From Diadema setosum (lineage: Eukaryota > Echinodermata > Echinoidea > Diadematoida > Diadematidae), in the NCBI RefSeq assembly GCF_964275005.1, contig NC_092701.1, positions 31,559,919 to 31,623,918 of the forward strand: a DNA stretch of 64,000 bases, given 5' to 3'. A program made the position numbers and the translations under genes. Numbering within the stretch: the stretch's first letter is position 1; every line of letters begins with the position of its first letter. Below the pieces are notes generated by a model. The model did not search any database. It saw nothing but the letters and a program-made list of their open reading frames with translations, and was not told where the DNA came from. This document shows positions 21,401 to 35,162 of this stretch, one piece after another.

Positions 21401-24400
21401 TATATCTAGTTGAGAACCAGTGATATCACAGTCTTGCAAATTCATACCTTAAACTTATATAGGGGCCTTAATGAAGTCGCGATGTTATCTTCCATAATAT
21501 TTATAATGTCAGTATGTAAGATAATCAAAATTAACAACTACGACCTCTTACTCACAATGGCCAACATAGTTATATCACAACACCCATACCATTGTTGATG
21601 GAATGGGGAAATTAATATCTGTTTTCATTAATAAACAAATTTGGGTTTCGATCAATTGGAGACTTGTAATTCAATTATATTTTCATTAATATATTATGTT
21701 TACGTTCAGTAAAAACATTTAAAACCGACCTGATTTGATCATCCAATGCCAAATCATAACAGAATATCACTTCATACTGTTCTGTTAACTTAAATTTGTT
21801 TAATAAATGAGTAAAACCGAATAAACAATTAAGTGGCTCTGTGGCTCATGTTCAAGTGTCCTAAGCGTTCTGTAACTTTCCCCATTGAAATGTGAATCTG
21901 AGTGAAAGTAAAAACCCTGTCACCTCGACGGAAACAGATTTACTACACTAAATTGCAACGATGGCATGTTTGTTCCTATAATTCATACACGTATTTAACT
22001 ACGAAAACCGCACCATTGAACGAATGAGCTTGCCAACGATTCCCTTTCAGTGTTCGCACTACTTGATAATATGAAAGTCACGTCAGTTTCGAAATCTTCA
22101 CTGTGCTTCTATTGCTTATTAGTCGCTTCACATGCAGGAAATGATATACATATTGATATAATAACCGATCTTTAGATCCTCGACGCAAATACTGAGGCGA
22201 ATGTGCAGAACACCATTTTTGGTCTATATTTTTTGGTACCCTTTTATATAAGACGTTAACTGGAATGTTATATTCATGACGGAGCGTAATATTTTAACTG
22301 TTTTTTGTCGACGCATTAACTCATGTGAAAAAATACCGTTAGCACGCCTTTCATTGTTGCTTTTCAGAACTTCCCTTTCACGCAGCATACAGATAATCAT
22401 TTGTGTGTGTGTGTGTGTGTGTGTGTGTTTGTGTGTGTTTGTGTGTGCAGTTTGGATGTCTGAGAACGGATGGTTAACAAACACACAAACAAACACACCC
22501 ACAATACACAGATGACCTAATATGCCATACATATTGTACAAGAAATTCCTTTAGAAAAACAACCCTCATTTCATCCTTCCTATACCTCCGAACTCTCTCG
22601 TAGATCCAGCGATAATCTTTAGACCTAAAGCATCGACGAACTGGACCGGTGAGAGTTGTACTGCCTCCCTGTCGTGCTCATCCGACGCCAACCCACCAGT
22701 TAATCACTTCCGCTGGGTCAAGGTTGGGGCAGAACGCATCTCCAACTCAAGTCGAACTCTTCACGTCATTCATGCTCCTGGAGGATTGGATGACAACGAG
22801 AGAATCGGAACACTTCTCATCGATGACGTCCAGGCCTCCGACTACGTCTCGTATGAGTGCATAGCCTATGACGAGGACGGGGAGCAAAATTTGACGAGTG
22901 CAAAGCTATCTCTTCTGAAACCCAGTAAACGCAAAATATAAAATATGTTATTATAGAGGTGGGGAAGTTTTGAAGAATGTATTACTATCATTTTTTTTTT
23001 AACTTGTCTTAATCCAGAAGGGGAAATATCTGTGTTTTCGAAAACATAGTGAACAAGTCCATCGGGGTTGGTTTTATGCATGTTAATGGGAAGACGTAAC
23101 GCATATACAAAAATCGGAGATTTCGTGCTTGACATTATCAATAATGGAGATATTGACTGGAATGGACAATGATCAAATGATCGCAATTGTCAAGTAATGT
23201 CAGGATATTTGTTATTGCACTTTACGCGAGACAGAATCATTGGTGTATCAATCTCAGCTATTAATTAATCTTTGAATGCTAGTTTTATTACGCTCTGCAA
23301 GGAGGAAATAACATAATTATTTGTTATTTACAGCAAATGTAGTAATTCTTCCTTCAAAGGCGATACGAATGATTATATTCTTGTGATTTCCCAAGGCCAG
23401 TTATACCGACCAAACATCACAGCATATCCCGGCAGAGCGTCAGCATCCTCCATCCACGTTGCTTGGCAACCAAACAGCAATGACAGCATGGATGGCACTG
23501 GCAGAGTAGAATACTGCCCTGTTAATACGTCAGAGGAGGACTGCAACACCACCACCAGTGCATCAGGTGCAAATACCACCTTGACTGGACTCCAGTCGTT
23601 CACCTGGTATCGACTGACTCTTAACTTTACAAATTGCTCTGGGACTTTCACCACCCAACCCCTGCTGGCATCGACAGCTCGTAAGAAACATTCTCTACTT
23701 TTGATTACTACACATGAACGAACAAAATGTATGGTGAAATGAGAGCAAATATTATTCCAACCAATATGTTTGAATTAACGTGTTTTCTTGATCATGTGTT
23801 TGTGTGTGTGTGTGTGTAGTGTGTGTGTGTGTGTGTCATCGTGTATTAAAAAAAAAAGAATCAAGGGAGATAGATAACATGGTTAGATATTAGATTTACT
23901 TACTTAATGATTGTGATGATATATTTAACAATACTTAATTTCTGTAATAGTATTATTAGGCTTCGACTGGAGTATCGTTATGCAAACAAATGCTGAATAT
24001 TTAATTATTTATGGAAATTTCAAAATACAAGTTATGTCCTATACAATATCAAAGGATTCTACAGTGGTAACTATTAATAAGCGATGACTGTGCAAAGTTG
24101 AGGGGGTCACGGTCATATCTATTATGCCTGCCTGATTGTTAGCAAAAGACCGGTGATATCATTTATTATACCAAAGTATGATAGGATTATTGTGAGGCGA
24201 TGACGTCATCGACAGGTCTAATTTGCATGCTGTTCGATTGAGACTGATAGTACTGTTGCTGGCATGTAAAACAGACGTTTGAATTAATTTCTTATTTTTT
24301 CTGCATTTGTTTCTTCACCATGATCATGATGAAGCCTTGTCACCCTTCGAATATGGTAAGTGTTTCTATTACCCATGCAGTTCACTCATTTCATTTCATT

Positions 24401-24876
24401 TCATTTCGAAAGTATACAATGAAATTATGACAATTGCGTATAAACAAAGTAAAGTACAATGTTACTTTGACATATCCAAATGAGATTTAAATGCACGTCA
24501 TTTGTTTACAATGAGACAATAAACATACTTTAGATGAAGAAATATACATGGACAAAATGTCACTGAATCATAACAAAGAAAAAGTCGGAAATGGAGGGGA
24601 CTGCTAAAAAGCCAAGCTTGTAGAATGCAGTCCCCTCGTGAGTAGTAAATTGTAGTAGTAATCAAACAAAACGATTTGACATATTCCTCGTGAAGTAGAA
24701 CATAAAACAAGTACGCACACAAACGCACACACAGACAGAAACAGGTACAGTATCCTTTTTATAATCCATATCCACTTCCCCTATAGAAAATATTATGTAA
24801 TTTCTATTTCTTTTTTTTTTTGCAATCCATATATACATATATATATATATATATGTATATATATAATATATATACG

Positions 24877-24945
<69 letters not shown>

Positions 24946-27900
24946 CATGTACAGACACAGTATCGGAAGTCGGAAGGAGCGAATCAGGCATAGCTATAGA
25001 TTTCAACAGTTTCATGCCAAGCTTTCGCACCGTCTGACGTCTGACATCTGATGCCTGACGGACGGACCGAAAGCTCGGCGATCATTAAACCTGTCGAAAT
25101 CCATAGCTACGCCTACCGCTGCTTCCAACTTCTCATATATATATATGTGTAACGACAACAAATGGAGCCGGGACTCGCAATGTTGGTTACGGGTGTTCTT
25201 TATTATTCGCAGGTTCTGATCGTCAACCTGAACCCAAACCCTGAAAGATGTAAACATTATGTACACGGGGTAATGAGTACATTGTATTGTCATTGAATAC
25301 ATGAATGAATATTTGACATTAATATAGCATACACAGTCTTATGTGTTCACTCTTATTCGTTGCTTTGTTGCGTCATTGCATCGTTATACACTCTGTACCG
25401 ACATTCATTAGCATAGTTTCTGCAACTTGTAATTGGCACATAGTCATTGATTATTGACATTTCAACAGTGAATGGTTAATTCTGATAGTTCATGCTATAC
25501 TCATTGAGTCTCGTTTCAACTGCTTGATTATAGCTATTCCTTTGCGCTTACATATTCACAATAGCAAATCTCTAATTCGCATTAGGTTTCTCCATACAGT
25601 CCAAAGAGTTAACTTTATGTGAGAAGTTCTGATACAAACTCCAATGTGAAAGCGTTTGTATTGGCTTTACTGTAGCTCTACAATTCTCTAACAGGTGTTT
25701 CATGTGAAAGCTCCTAGGTCGTAAATGCGTCAAGAATGCTCTCTCACTGACCAGAGAGGATTGAATGACCTTAGGTCCAAAGTCTGTTCACTAGGTTAAA
25801 GTGAATGTGCTCTGTTTTCTAGAATCTTGACGTCACAGTGTTTCTTGCTCGAATGAATTGTTCTTGAAGTTCATAAATGTCTTGCTAAATAACTATGTCA
25901 CAAATTTACACACTAGTAGTTATGTACATGTATCAAGGCTGTATGCATGGTTGTTTTAATGTGTATGTACACAGGTGGATCAGATTCATGGAGAACATTC
26001 TATAATCAAATTAGATATAGTACATACAGGCTGACCACATCAGTGGAGAATTTTCTATGTGGTATACAACGTAGCTGCAGTACATGTATGCATGTGACAG
26101 GAAATACATTATAGCTCACTCAATCTAGAATGATTTAACCCATTCCAGAATATTCTAGGAAGTGCTGGTTGAGTGAGGCACTGCCCTTGTAACCCAATGT
26201 GATTGGTAGTTAATTTTGGCAATGATGTTATGCACATATTAGGCAGTGAGTCATCCAGGATTCCTGGAATTTGGACTTGCTAGTATGTTCAGGTATGTAG
26301 CCCCAGGTTGGAGAAAATTACAGAATGTACTAGAAAGGGGTGAATGGATAGTATATAAGCCGGAGAAATTCTGCAGTAGGCAGAGTACATTACACCTCTG
26401 CTCTGAGAGTTACGTCACTTCTGGCTCTGAAGCGACTTGTTATAGTCAGTCCTGTGTTACCTGCTGACCTGCTATACAAACTGTGTTTGTGGAGATAAGG
26501 CCTGGGAGACATTTTGCCTGCAGAGAATTGATTTGCCTACATTGGAGATAGACTCCATATTTTAGTGTCAACGGACATTATTACGGCAAAGCTGTGACGG
26601 GCTGGATTCCTTGCTGGACATTATAAAGTGAATCATCATTCAACGCATCAACTGGACGTGGTCGTCATAACATTTGGATTCTGCCCGTTTCCTGTGGATT
26701 CTGCACGTTTCGCTGTGGATGTATATCCTGGATTTTTACCCCGGATTAATACGGAGGATTATCACCCAGGTAACATGCCCATATGGGACCCATATGGGCA
26801 TACTCCGGGCCACGTGGGCCATCTGGGTTAGGGTGAATCCCATATGTATTTAGCATCAGACCCATATGGGATAACCCATATGGGTTTTTTAATGGGACTG
26901 CCCATGTGGGTATCATAATGGAAATGAACTGCGCAAACCCATCTGGGCAAGATTGTTAAATGCCCATATGGGTTACACATGTGAAAAAAATGGGTAGACC
27001 CATCTGGGTGAGATATGTAAATACCCATATGGGTCTCATATGGGTATAAAATGGGCAAAGTTACCTGGGTAAAATATGCAATGCCCATATGCATACCATA
27101 TGGGAATCTACTGGGTGAACCCATCTGGGTAATAAATGTAAATATCCATATGGGCTTCATATGGGAATGAGCTGGGCATACCCATCTGGGTAAAATAAGT
27201 GAATGCCCATGTGGGTTTCGTGTGGGAAATAAATGGGCAAACCTATCTGGGTGAGATATGTAAATATCTACATGGGTTTCATATGGGAATAAGCTGGGCA
27301 AACCCATCTGGGTAAAATAAGTAAATGTCCATATGGGTTACACATGTGAACAAAATGGGTAAACCCATCTGGGTGAGATATATGTAAATGCCCATATGGA
27401 TTTCATATGGGTATAAATTGGGCAAAGCTATCTGGGTAAAATATGCAAAGCCCATATGGGCTCCATATGGGAATCTTCTGGGTGAACCCATCTGGGTGAG
27501 ATATGTAAATATCTATATGGGTTTCATATGGGAATAAGCTGGGGAAACCCATCTGGGTAAGACAAGTAAATGTCTGTATGGGTTACATATGTGAAATAAA
27601 TGGGTAAACCCATCTGGGCGAGATATGTAAATACCCATATGGGTTTCATATGGGAATGAGCTGGGCAAACCCATCTGGGTAAAATAAGTAAATGACCATA
27701 CGGGTTTCACATGGGAAATGAATGGGGAAAACCGTCTGGGCAGTACATGTAAATGCCCATATGGACTCCATATGGGAAGTAAATGGGTTAACCCACCTGT
27801 GTAATACATGTAGCCCATATGCCCATATGGGCTCCATATGGGCATGGCATGAGCAAACCCATATGGATGAGATATACAAATGCCCATATGCATACCATAT

Positions 27901-30900
27901 GGGATACAACTGGGCAAACCGATCTGTGTGAGATCTGTCAATTTACATATGGGTTTCATGTGGATATGAAGTGGGTAAACCCATCTGGGTAAGAGCTGAA
28001 CATATCTTTTTTTGGTAACATATGGGAAAGAACTGGGCAAACCCATCTAGGTGACGGATGAACCTATCTATGTGGGTATCATATGGGAATAAAGTGAGCA
28101 AACCCATCTGGGTAAGAGCTGACCATATCTTTTTGGGAACCTTATAGAAAAAAAACTAGCCAAACCCATCTGGGTAATAGATGAACATATCTACACCATA
28201 TTAGAGTGAACTGGTCAACCCATCTGGGCAAGAGATGAACATATCTTTTTTTGGTAACATATGGGAAAGAACTGGGCAAACCCATCTGGGTGACGGATGA
28301 ACCTATCTATGTGGGTACCATATGGGAATAAAGTGAGCAAACCCATCTGGGTATTAAGAGCTGATCATATCTTTTTGGGAACCTTATGAAAAAAAAAAGT
28401 AGGCAAACCCATCTTGGTAATAGATGAACATATCTATACCATATTAGAGTGAACTGGTCAACCCATCTGGGCAAGAGATGAACAAAATTATGTGGGTACC
28501 ATATGAGCATAAATTTGGCAAACCCATCTGGGTAGGAGATAAACATATCTATTTGGGTACCATATGGGAATGAACTGAGCACAAATCTGGGTAGGAGATA
28601 AACATATCTATGTGGTACCACGTTGGAATGAACTGGGTAAACTCTTGAGTAAGAGCTGAACATATCTTTTTGGCTACCATTTGGGAAAGAATTGGGCAAA
28701 CCCATCTGGGTAATAGATGAACATATCTATGTGGGTATCATATTATTGGAATGAACTGGGCAACCAATCTGGGTAAGAGATGAACATATCTATGTGGGTG
28801 CCATACGGGAATGAACTTGGTAAACCCATCTGGGTTAGAGATGGACATATCTATTTGGGTACCTTATGGGAATGAACTGGGCAAACCCATTTGGGCAGAT
28901 CAACATATTCATGTGGGTAAAATATTGGAATAAACTGGGCAAACCCATTTGGGTAGGAGATGATGTGGGTACCATACTGGAATGAACTGGGCAAACCCAT
29001 CTGGGGAATAGATGAGCATATCTATTTGGGTATCATAGGGGAATGACCTGGCCAAACCCATCTGGGGAATAGATGTAAATGCTTATATGGGTTTCATATG
29101 GGGTCAACCTGGGTAGAACCATCTGGGTAAGATATGCAAATGCCCATATGGGATTTACATGGGAATGAACTTGGTAAACCCACCTGCTCATCATAACACC
29201 CCTACCTGAAAATGGAACTGACCCAGAATTTGAAAAGAGGGTCCGGTTCATGCCCGTTATGCAGTGCAGTATATGCATTGGCATTAGGACTGATTGATCT
29301 CCTTCAGTACAGTCAGAGCTTGGTGATCATCTGTCTTCGCCTCATTTTAGGTAAGTAGATAAACTTATTTTTGTCAGCATGTTGTATTTAAGGTACCTAA
29401 GATGTTGATTGCAAGTTATTGAAAAAGATAATCCCAATTCGGCAAGCTATAAAGGCAATAACAAATATGTAAGTTGGGATGGTATAAGTGAGCATGTTGC
29501 CTCCATGGATCATCCATAGAATTATTATACATGGTGATAGGTGTATTCAAAGGTTGTAGGCCTGCTATATTATATGATTTTGTTTAATTCTGAATATTGC
29601 TTTATAGATTTGATTTGGGGTTTAATCTCATACTCTATGTATAGAAATTAATGCTGTTTAGCATTATTTCATTTTCATTTCAATACTTCATATCATTGAG
29701 ATTCATTTAAACAAAATGGAGTAACAGTATTTGAGAAAGTATTTACGCATACAGAATTTTACAAATAATTGCAATAAGGGAAAACACTAGCTGTGAGATG
29801 CATTGAAACAAAGGGAGCTGATGAAAGCACTCGATCAGTGATCGTAATTGCAGTTCACTCACAGTTTAAAGTGTGCATTATGATGATATCAAATCAGAAA
29901 TTATGTTTTTATGTTTAACTAGACTCGCTATATCCGGGTTCACCACGAAAGCCCAAGTGGAGAATAAGTTTATGCGCAGTACTGTGTAATGGTTTGGTAT
30001 GAACACGTCCCACGCAGTATTGGTAGTATACAGCTTTTTAGTATTCAATCCTGAACCATCTAAACACACCCACACCGTACGGTACTTAGTATGAGGAGCT
30101 TGCAAGGTCATTCAACCTCCCCAACTCCACAGCATCTCTGCAGAAGGCTGTGGTCAGTTGTTTTGGTTATAAAGTCACAAAGGTCACATTCCATCAGGGA
30201 GACTCACCTCCCTGATTCCATAAGAAAACACCAATTCTCAAATGAGTGGACAACATATGCATATTACCTAAAACTTGGCTCTATTAATGTACGTCCTGAC
30301 AACTGGAAAGCACAAGTATTTTTGCAGTTACCATAACCAAATACTAAGCGTGTGAGAAAGAGTCTTAGCTTCTGAAATATTGCAATTAGTTTTACTGTGA
30401 CATGCATAAAATGTATTTAGGATGAGATCTGAGTGAGTGAAGCCTAACTGCGATTAACATGCTCCTGTATTATCAGAGATGTGTATATACAACGTGTACG
30501 TAACACTTTAAATAAACACACGTATATAGGCCTACGTTTCACAGTAGTAATCAGCATAGCAGTGGCATTTGGAAATATATGAAAAGAAGTATATACATTT
30601 AGGCCTACTGATATTTGTGTCATCATAGCTCTAGTTGGCATATTTTTTTTCTATCTACTGTAAATATGTTTAGTTTATGTTGTTTAAGTTGTATTACTCC
30701 TTCTCAAAAGAGGTAATTGATAAGCATAATTTTCCCTCTTATGATAGAAGTACAATTGTAAGATAGTTTGGGGATTTAAAGGCTATCTAGTGTATTGTTA
30801 TGTCTCAAATTCCTTCTAAGAAATAAGTCATGTATAGGTTTATAAATCATACCAGATTATGAGCTTAAATAGATTTAATTTATAGGCCCTACTGGTAGTC

Positions 30901-33900
30901 AATATCGAGTAAATAGCAATTAATTGTAGGTTTAACTTCATATCGTTTGTCCAAAATATTTATTGACCACTCGCAATCTTTTTTTTTATGTGTACACATA
31001 TTCCTTTCTCCGTGTCTGCCTTTCTGTTCACTTAATCAAATTATAATCAAAATTTACTCAAATTATAGCTTCTCCTAAATCTTTATTGTCATTTACTGTT
31101 TAATGGATAATCAAAACTTGTCCTTTGATCTTCCTGGGTTTGTTTTACAATCAAATGAATTAAAGATTTATTCAAAAAAAAATCGTAATGAGATGAGGTG
31201 TAAGTTGATATCTTTCTACTCACCCTCAAGCAGTTACTTATTTTGCAATGTTCTAAGTCGTTTATCCTAATTCGTAATTGTTGCCATTTCCTTTGCTCTG
31301 GATGTATAACAACTATATTTATCCCTTGACTGATTTTGTTTTCTTGTTTCATAATCAAATGAAGATTGAAATACATTGCATTTGCAAAAGATTCTCTAGT
31401 GTATAATTCAATATCATTTCCATTATATGAAAATGAAAACCAATGGTAATACATGTACACCGAAAATATTTCTGTCCCTCTCTTCCTCTTTCTCTCTCTC
31501 TTTCCCTTTGAGGCTTATTCATTTTGATAGTTTTAAACTACGTATATGACCCTCTAGTTATGAAGAAAGTCGAACAAATCCTGTAAGAGTAGGCTAACAA
31601 TTGTATACTGAATTTTTTTAAACCCATGTAACTATGCATTCCTTTATACAGTCATGTATTCAAATACTGTACAATGTAATGTTGCATGCCTGTATCTCTC
31701 AATAATTGAATCTAGCAATATTTCTGATGAATAACATGTGTAACACATTTTATATGAAGATTGTAATTCCATGAATAAATTTCTCCCTCTGTCATTGCAG
31801 ATCTGGTGAAGAGAAAAGATGGACAAACACAGCAAGACTTCACGCAGCATACATTTTAAGGTCTACACAATAAGAAATCAGAACAGTGGAATAAAATAGC
31901 TGGATGGACAAAAACAGAGGCAGTTTGCAGCATAGGTTCAGGGAGAATTAGATGGCAACACCTAAATTTCAAAAGTGCATAAATTTTGACAGAATTGTGC
32001 AATTTTCTTCAAACCTTACTGAACTGTTCTTTTCATATTGCTGCATTCACTCAATCAACGTTTAGTTTGGGTATTCCCCTTACAGAAGCTGTTAAAAAGA
32101 TCTCACCATTTCTAGCTTTTATGCTTGTTTATCAAGTAATATTATTTGAATGCCCATATTCTGCTGAGGGACACAGGACAACAGATTTCAATTAGAACAA
32201 TGCACAAATATATCCACTTTGAGAATGAGATATTTGATTTATGGAGTACATACATTCAAGAGTGAATTGAGGGGAACAATACTTCTCTATGTGTAGGTCA
32301 TTGGTGGTGGTGGATGTACAGTGTATGTACAGTATGTTTACATGGTAATTAGGTAGCTTTCGAAGATGTGCCACCTTACTAGGGCTGTTCATCGAAGAAA
32401 TAAACAAACATTCTACACGCTAAGTGGACTGCTCATAACAGAGGTTTGATGTCAGTTTTCCATCAACTCAGTGTGCCAGTGTCTCCTGCCATTGCTGCTG
32501 GTTAAGCTGTGGTTAATCATAATGAGGTAGGCCTATTCACAATATGGTAAACTCACCTTTGGCAAAAAATATTACCCACGTTACCCAGATGGGACCCACG
32601 GTGTACCTATATGTGCTATCTTGGAGCCCCCATATGGGTTCCATGTAAATCTTGGGTGCAAATTCCTAGGGCCCCATATATGCATACCCATGTGGGACCC
32701 ATTATAAAACCCCATCTGAAGCCCATATGGGAAACCCACATGGTGCCCACATATTTACCACATATATTACCAAGATGGGTCCCATTGGGAACCAATATGG
32801 GTCATTTTGGATTGCCCATATGGGTCCCATGTAAATCTAGGGTGCAAAATCCTAGGGGGCCCGTATGGGCATACCCATGTGGGACCCATGATGAAACCCC
32901 ACACAAAGCCCATATTTGATAACCCACACAGTGCCCACATATTTACCACATACGTTGCCCAGATGGGTCCCACAAGGAACCCATATGTGTCATTTGGGAT
33001 CGCCCATATGGGTCCCATGTAAATCTTGGGTGCAAAATCCTAGGGGCCCCATATGGTCATACCCATGTGGGACCCATGATGAAACCCCACACAAAGCCCA
33101 TATGGGATAACCCACACAGTGCCCACATATTTACCACATACGTTGCCCAGATGGGTCCCACAAGGTACCCATATGTGTCATTTGGGATTGCCCATATGGG
33201 TCCCATGTAAATCTTGAGTGCAAAATCCTAGGGGCCCCATATGGGCATACCTATGTGGGACCCATGATGATTTCCCAACTAAAGCCCATATGGGAAAACC
33301 CTCATAGTGCCCACATATTTACCACATACATTACCCACATGGGCCCCATCGGGAACTCATATGGGCCATCTGGGATAGCCCATATGGGTCCCATGTAAAT
33401 CTTGGGTGCAAAATCCTAGGGGTCCCATATGGGCATACCCATGTGGGACCCATATTCAAACCCATATTGGGCCCATATGCAACCCATATGGGCATGTTAC
33501 CTGGGCACCTGCGCCTTTGGAGTTACGGCGGAGGAATCATTCATCGGTGCGTCAAGGATCATTCATCGGTGCATCGAACATCGTATCTGAACATTTTCAA
33601 AGGACTACTTGATAACATAATATGTAAGTGATTCTATTACCGATTTGTAATTGTTTCTATTGATCATTATTGTACTGATGTGAAAGCCGATTACGAGTCT
33701 GTACCCACAATATCACTGTTAATAAACCGCCTGAACATTAGTTGATTGTTTCTTTTGTGCGATCATTCTCAGAGTGATTTTGGTCGTAACAACTAGCTGA
33801 GCAAGTAGTCACATATACTGAATCAGACTATTGTGCATTTAAAGCAGAATAATTAGCAAATGTAATTAACAGACATCACATATAAAGAATTTAATACATG

Positions 33901-35094
33901 ATTGCAACTCAATCCAGCAAAGGAGAGATTAATATCCCAATACTCTTTTATACAACTGAACATAATAAAGCAGATTCCATTTTCTCAAGGTACAAACAGT
34001 AGGCATTCAATACTGGACATAAGTTCTCTATATAAACTTATACTGCTAAACTCTCATCATCTCCAATGGGCAAGATATGGAAACAGGGAAAGGAAGAGAG
34101 AGAGAGAGAGAGGGGGGGGGGGTCTCCTAGTGCATACACCAATATGACTAGAATAGTACATTCACGAGTGTCTACTCAGCAATGTAATCACGCACATACA
34201 CAATGGCATCGATCAAGATGTTGTGAAAGCAGCAATGAACATACATCTTCAAATTGTCAAGTCTATCTTTTCACCAGCTTTCTAACAAGTTCTTCTTATT
34301 TGTCAACTCAACTCAACGTCCACTCACATAATGTAGGAGCTTGATAACCGATAAACATTGTCATATCAACCAATCTGAGTCTGAGGCAGGTTTGAGCCAT
34401 ACGTTTCAGAAGTCAGATATATATGAACGACAATGAAATCTCATGATGTGCCCATGCACATTCGCATCACACTGTTCAACATAACAGAGGATCCCTATTT
34501 CAACTCAGTTTGAAATAGCAACAATGTTATCACTGATCTATAGCGCAAGTAGCAGCTCATAGATAATCCTAACACTATCTGGACAACATACTAGACTCGA
34601 ACTAGACTTCACAGTTTAAGCTTGACAAAGAAGATAACTTACCCCTGCCGGAGACAAAGATAGCTGACTCTCACGAATTCTGCTCACAATATGTCTCGAT
34701 GCTTTCCCGTTGTCAAAGATTCCAATATGAAGTGAGGAGAGGAAAACTTTCTCTATTTATTGGGTTTAGGGCCCTTCCCAAAGATATATTTTAACTTTAA
34801 ATTCCAATCCACCGACGCACAGTTCTACGTCACTTTTACTGCCACTTTGTTTGGGTGGAGGGCTATGTCTGGCTATGAGGTCATTCTAGCTTGACCCAAG
34901 GAGGGCAGAGAGTGGACATTATGCCCAAATTTGGCAAGTAAAAGTGGAGAATGTGACCGGAAGGATTGGACTTCCTGAATGATGCAGGGTGACTCATTTT
35001 CCAGAAAATGTATTTTTATGTTACTTTTTGTTTTGATTTTTTGATATTTAGAAATCTTTCTTTCTCTTTGTTTTGACAAAAACCACAATGTTAC

Positions 35095-35162
<68 letters not shown>

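Larger units (their letters stand above)
26765..33505. mobile_element. 6.7-kb DNA transposon with CCCATATGGG-rich subterminal arrays
   Basis: CCCAGGTAACATGCCCATAT at 26765 and its exact complement ending at 33505 form terminal inverted repeats (23 bp perfect). The flanks suggest a CA target duplication (26763-26764, 33506-33507). Long arrays of CCCATATGGG-type motifs fill both subterminal zones. The 3.4-kb centre shows no transposase I recognise, so this copy is probably non-autonomous or decayed. Superfamily not assigned. Confidence 0.75.
25917..33791 (+). mobile_element. Inner LTR-like fossil (probably a solo LTR, plus strand) split by a DNA transposon
   Basis: ACTAG lies on both sides (25912-25916 and 33792-33796), a candidate 5-bp target duplication. 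The right end reads GGTCGTAACA after a poly-A signal AATAAA at 33721. A TATATAAG box lies near 26351. About 1.1 kb remain outside the nested transposon, with no coding part. Fossil, inserted into the outer element. Confidence 0.5.
25152..35095 (-). mobile_element. Outer LTR-like fossil (probably a solo LTR, minus strand) split by later insertions
   Basis: On the minus strand the element starts TGTAACATTG at 35095 and ends CGTTACA at 25152, preceded by AATAAAGAACACC as a poly-A-like signal. Once the nested insertion at 25917-33791 is set aside, about 2.07 kb remain, with no coding part, which fits a solo LTR. It sits inside an (AT)n tract, so target duplications cannot be read. Gene C has only (AT)n at this place. 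Fossil; family not determined. Confidence 0.5.

Noticed and set aside
26828-28046. Long minus-strand open frames of up to 177 codons
   Set aside because: They are translations of the 60-bp CCCATATGGG array; the residues repeat with the array period and no domain is seen.
26824-29200. CRISPR-like regularly spaced repeats
   Set aside because: Repeat and spacer are both degenerate copies of one 60-bp unit inside a eukaryotic transposon; there are no unique spacers and no cas genes.
26765-33505. CCCATATGGG boxes as SRF (CArG) sites
   Set aside because: CArG needs CC, six A/T, GG; the core here is CCATATGG with four A/T, so it does not fit.
25152-35095. A complete LTR retrotransposon with gag-pol
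   Set aside because: No capsid, protease, RT or integrase motifs are visible in the stretch and no pair of direct LTRs; solo LTR-like fossils explain the ends better.
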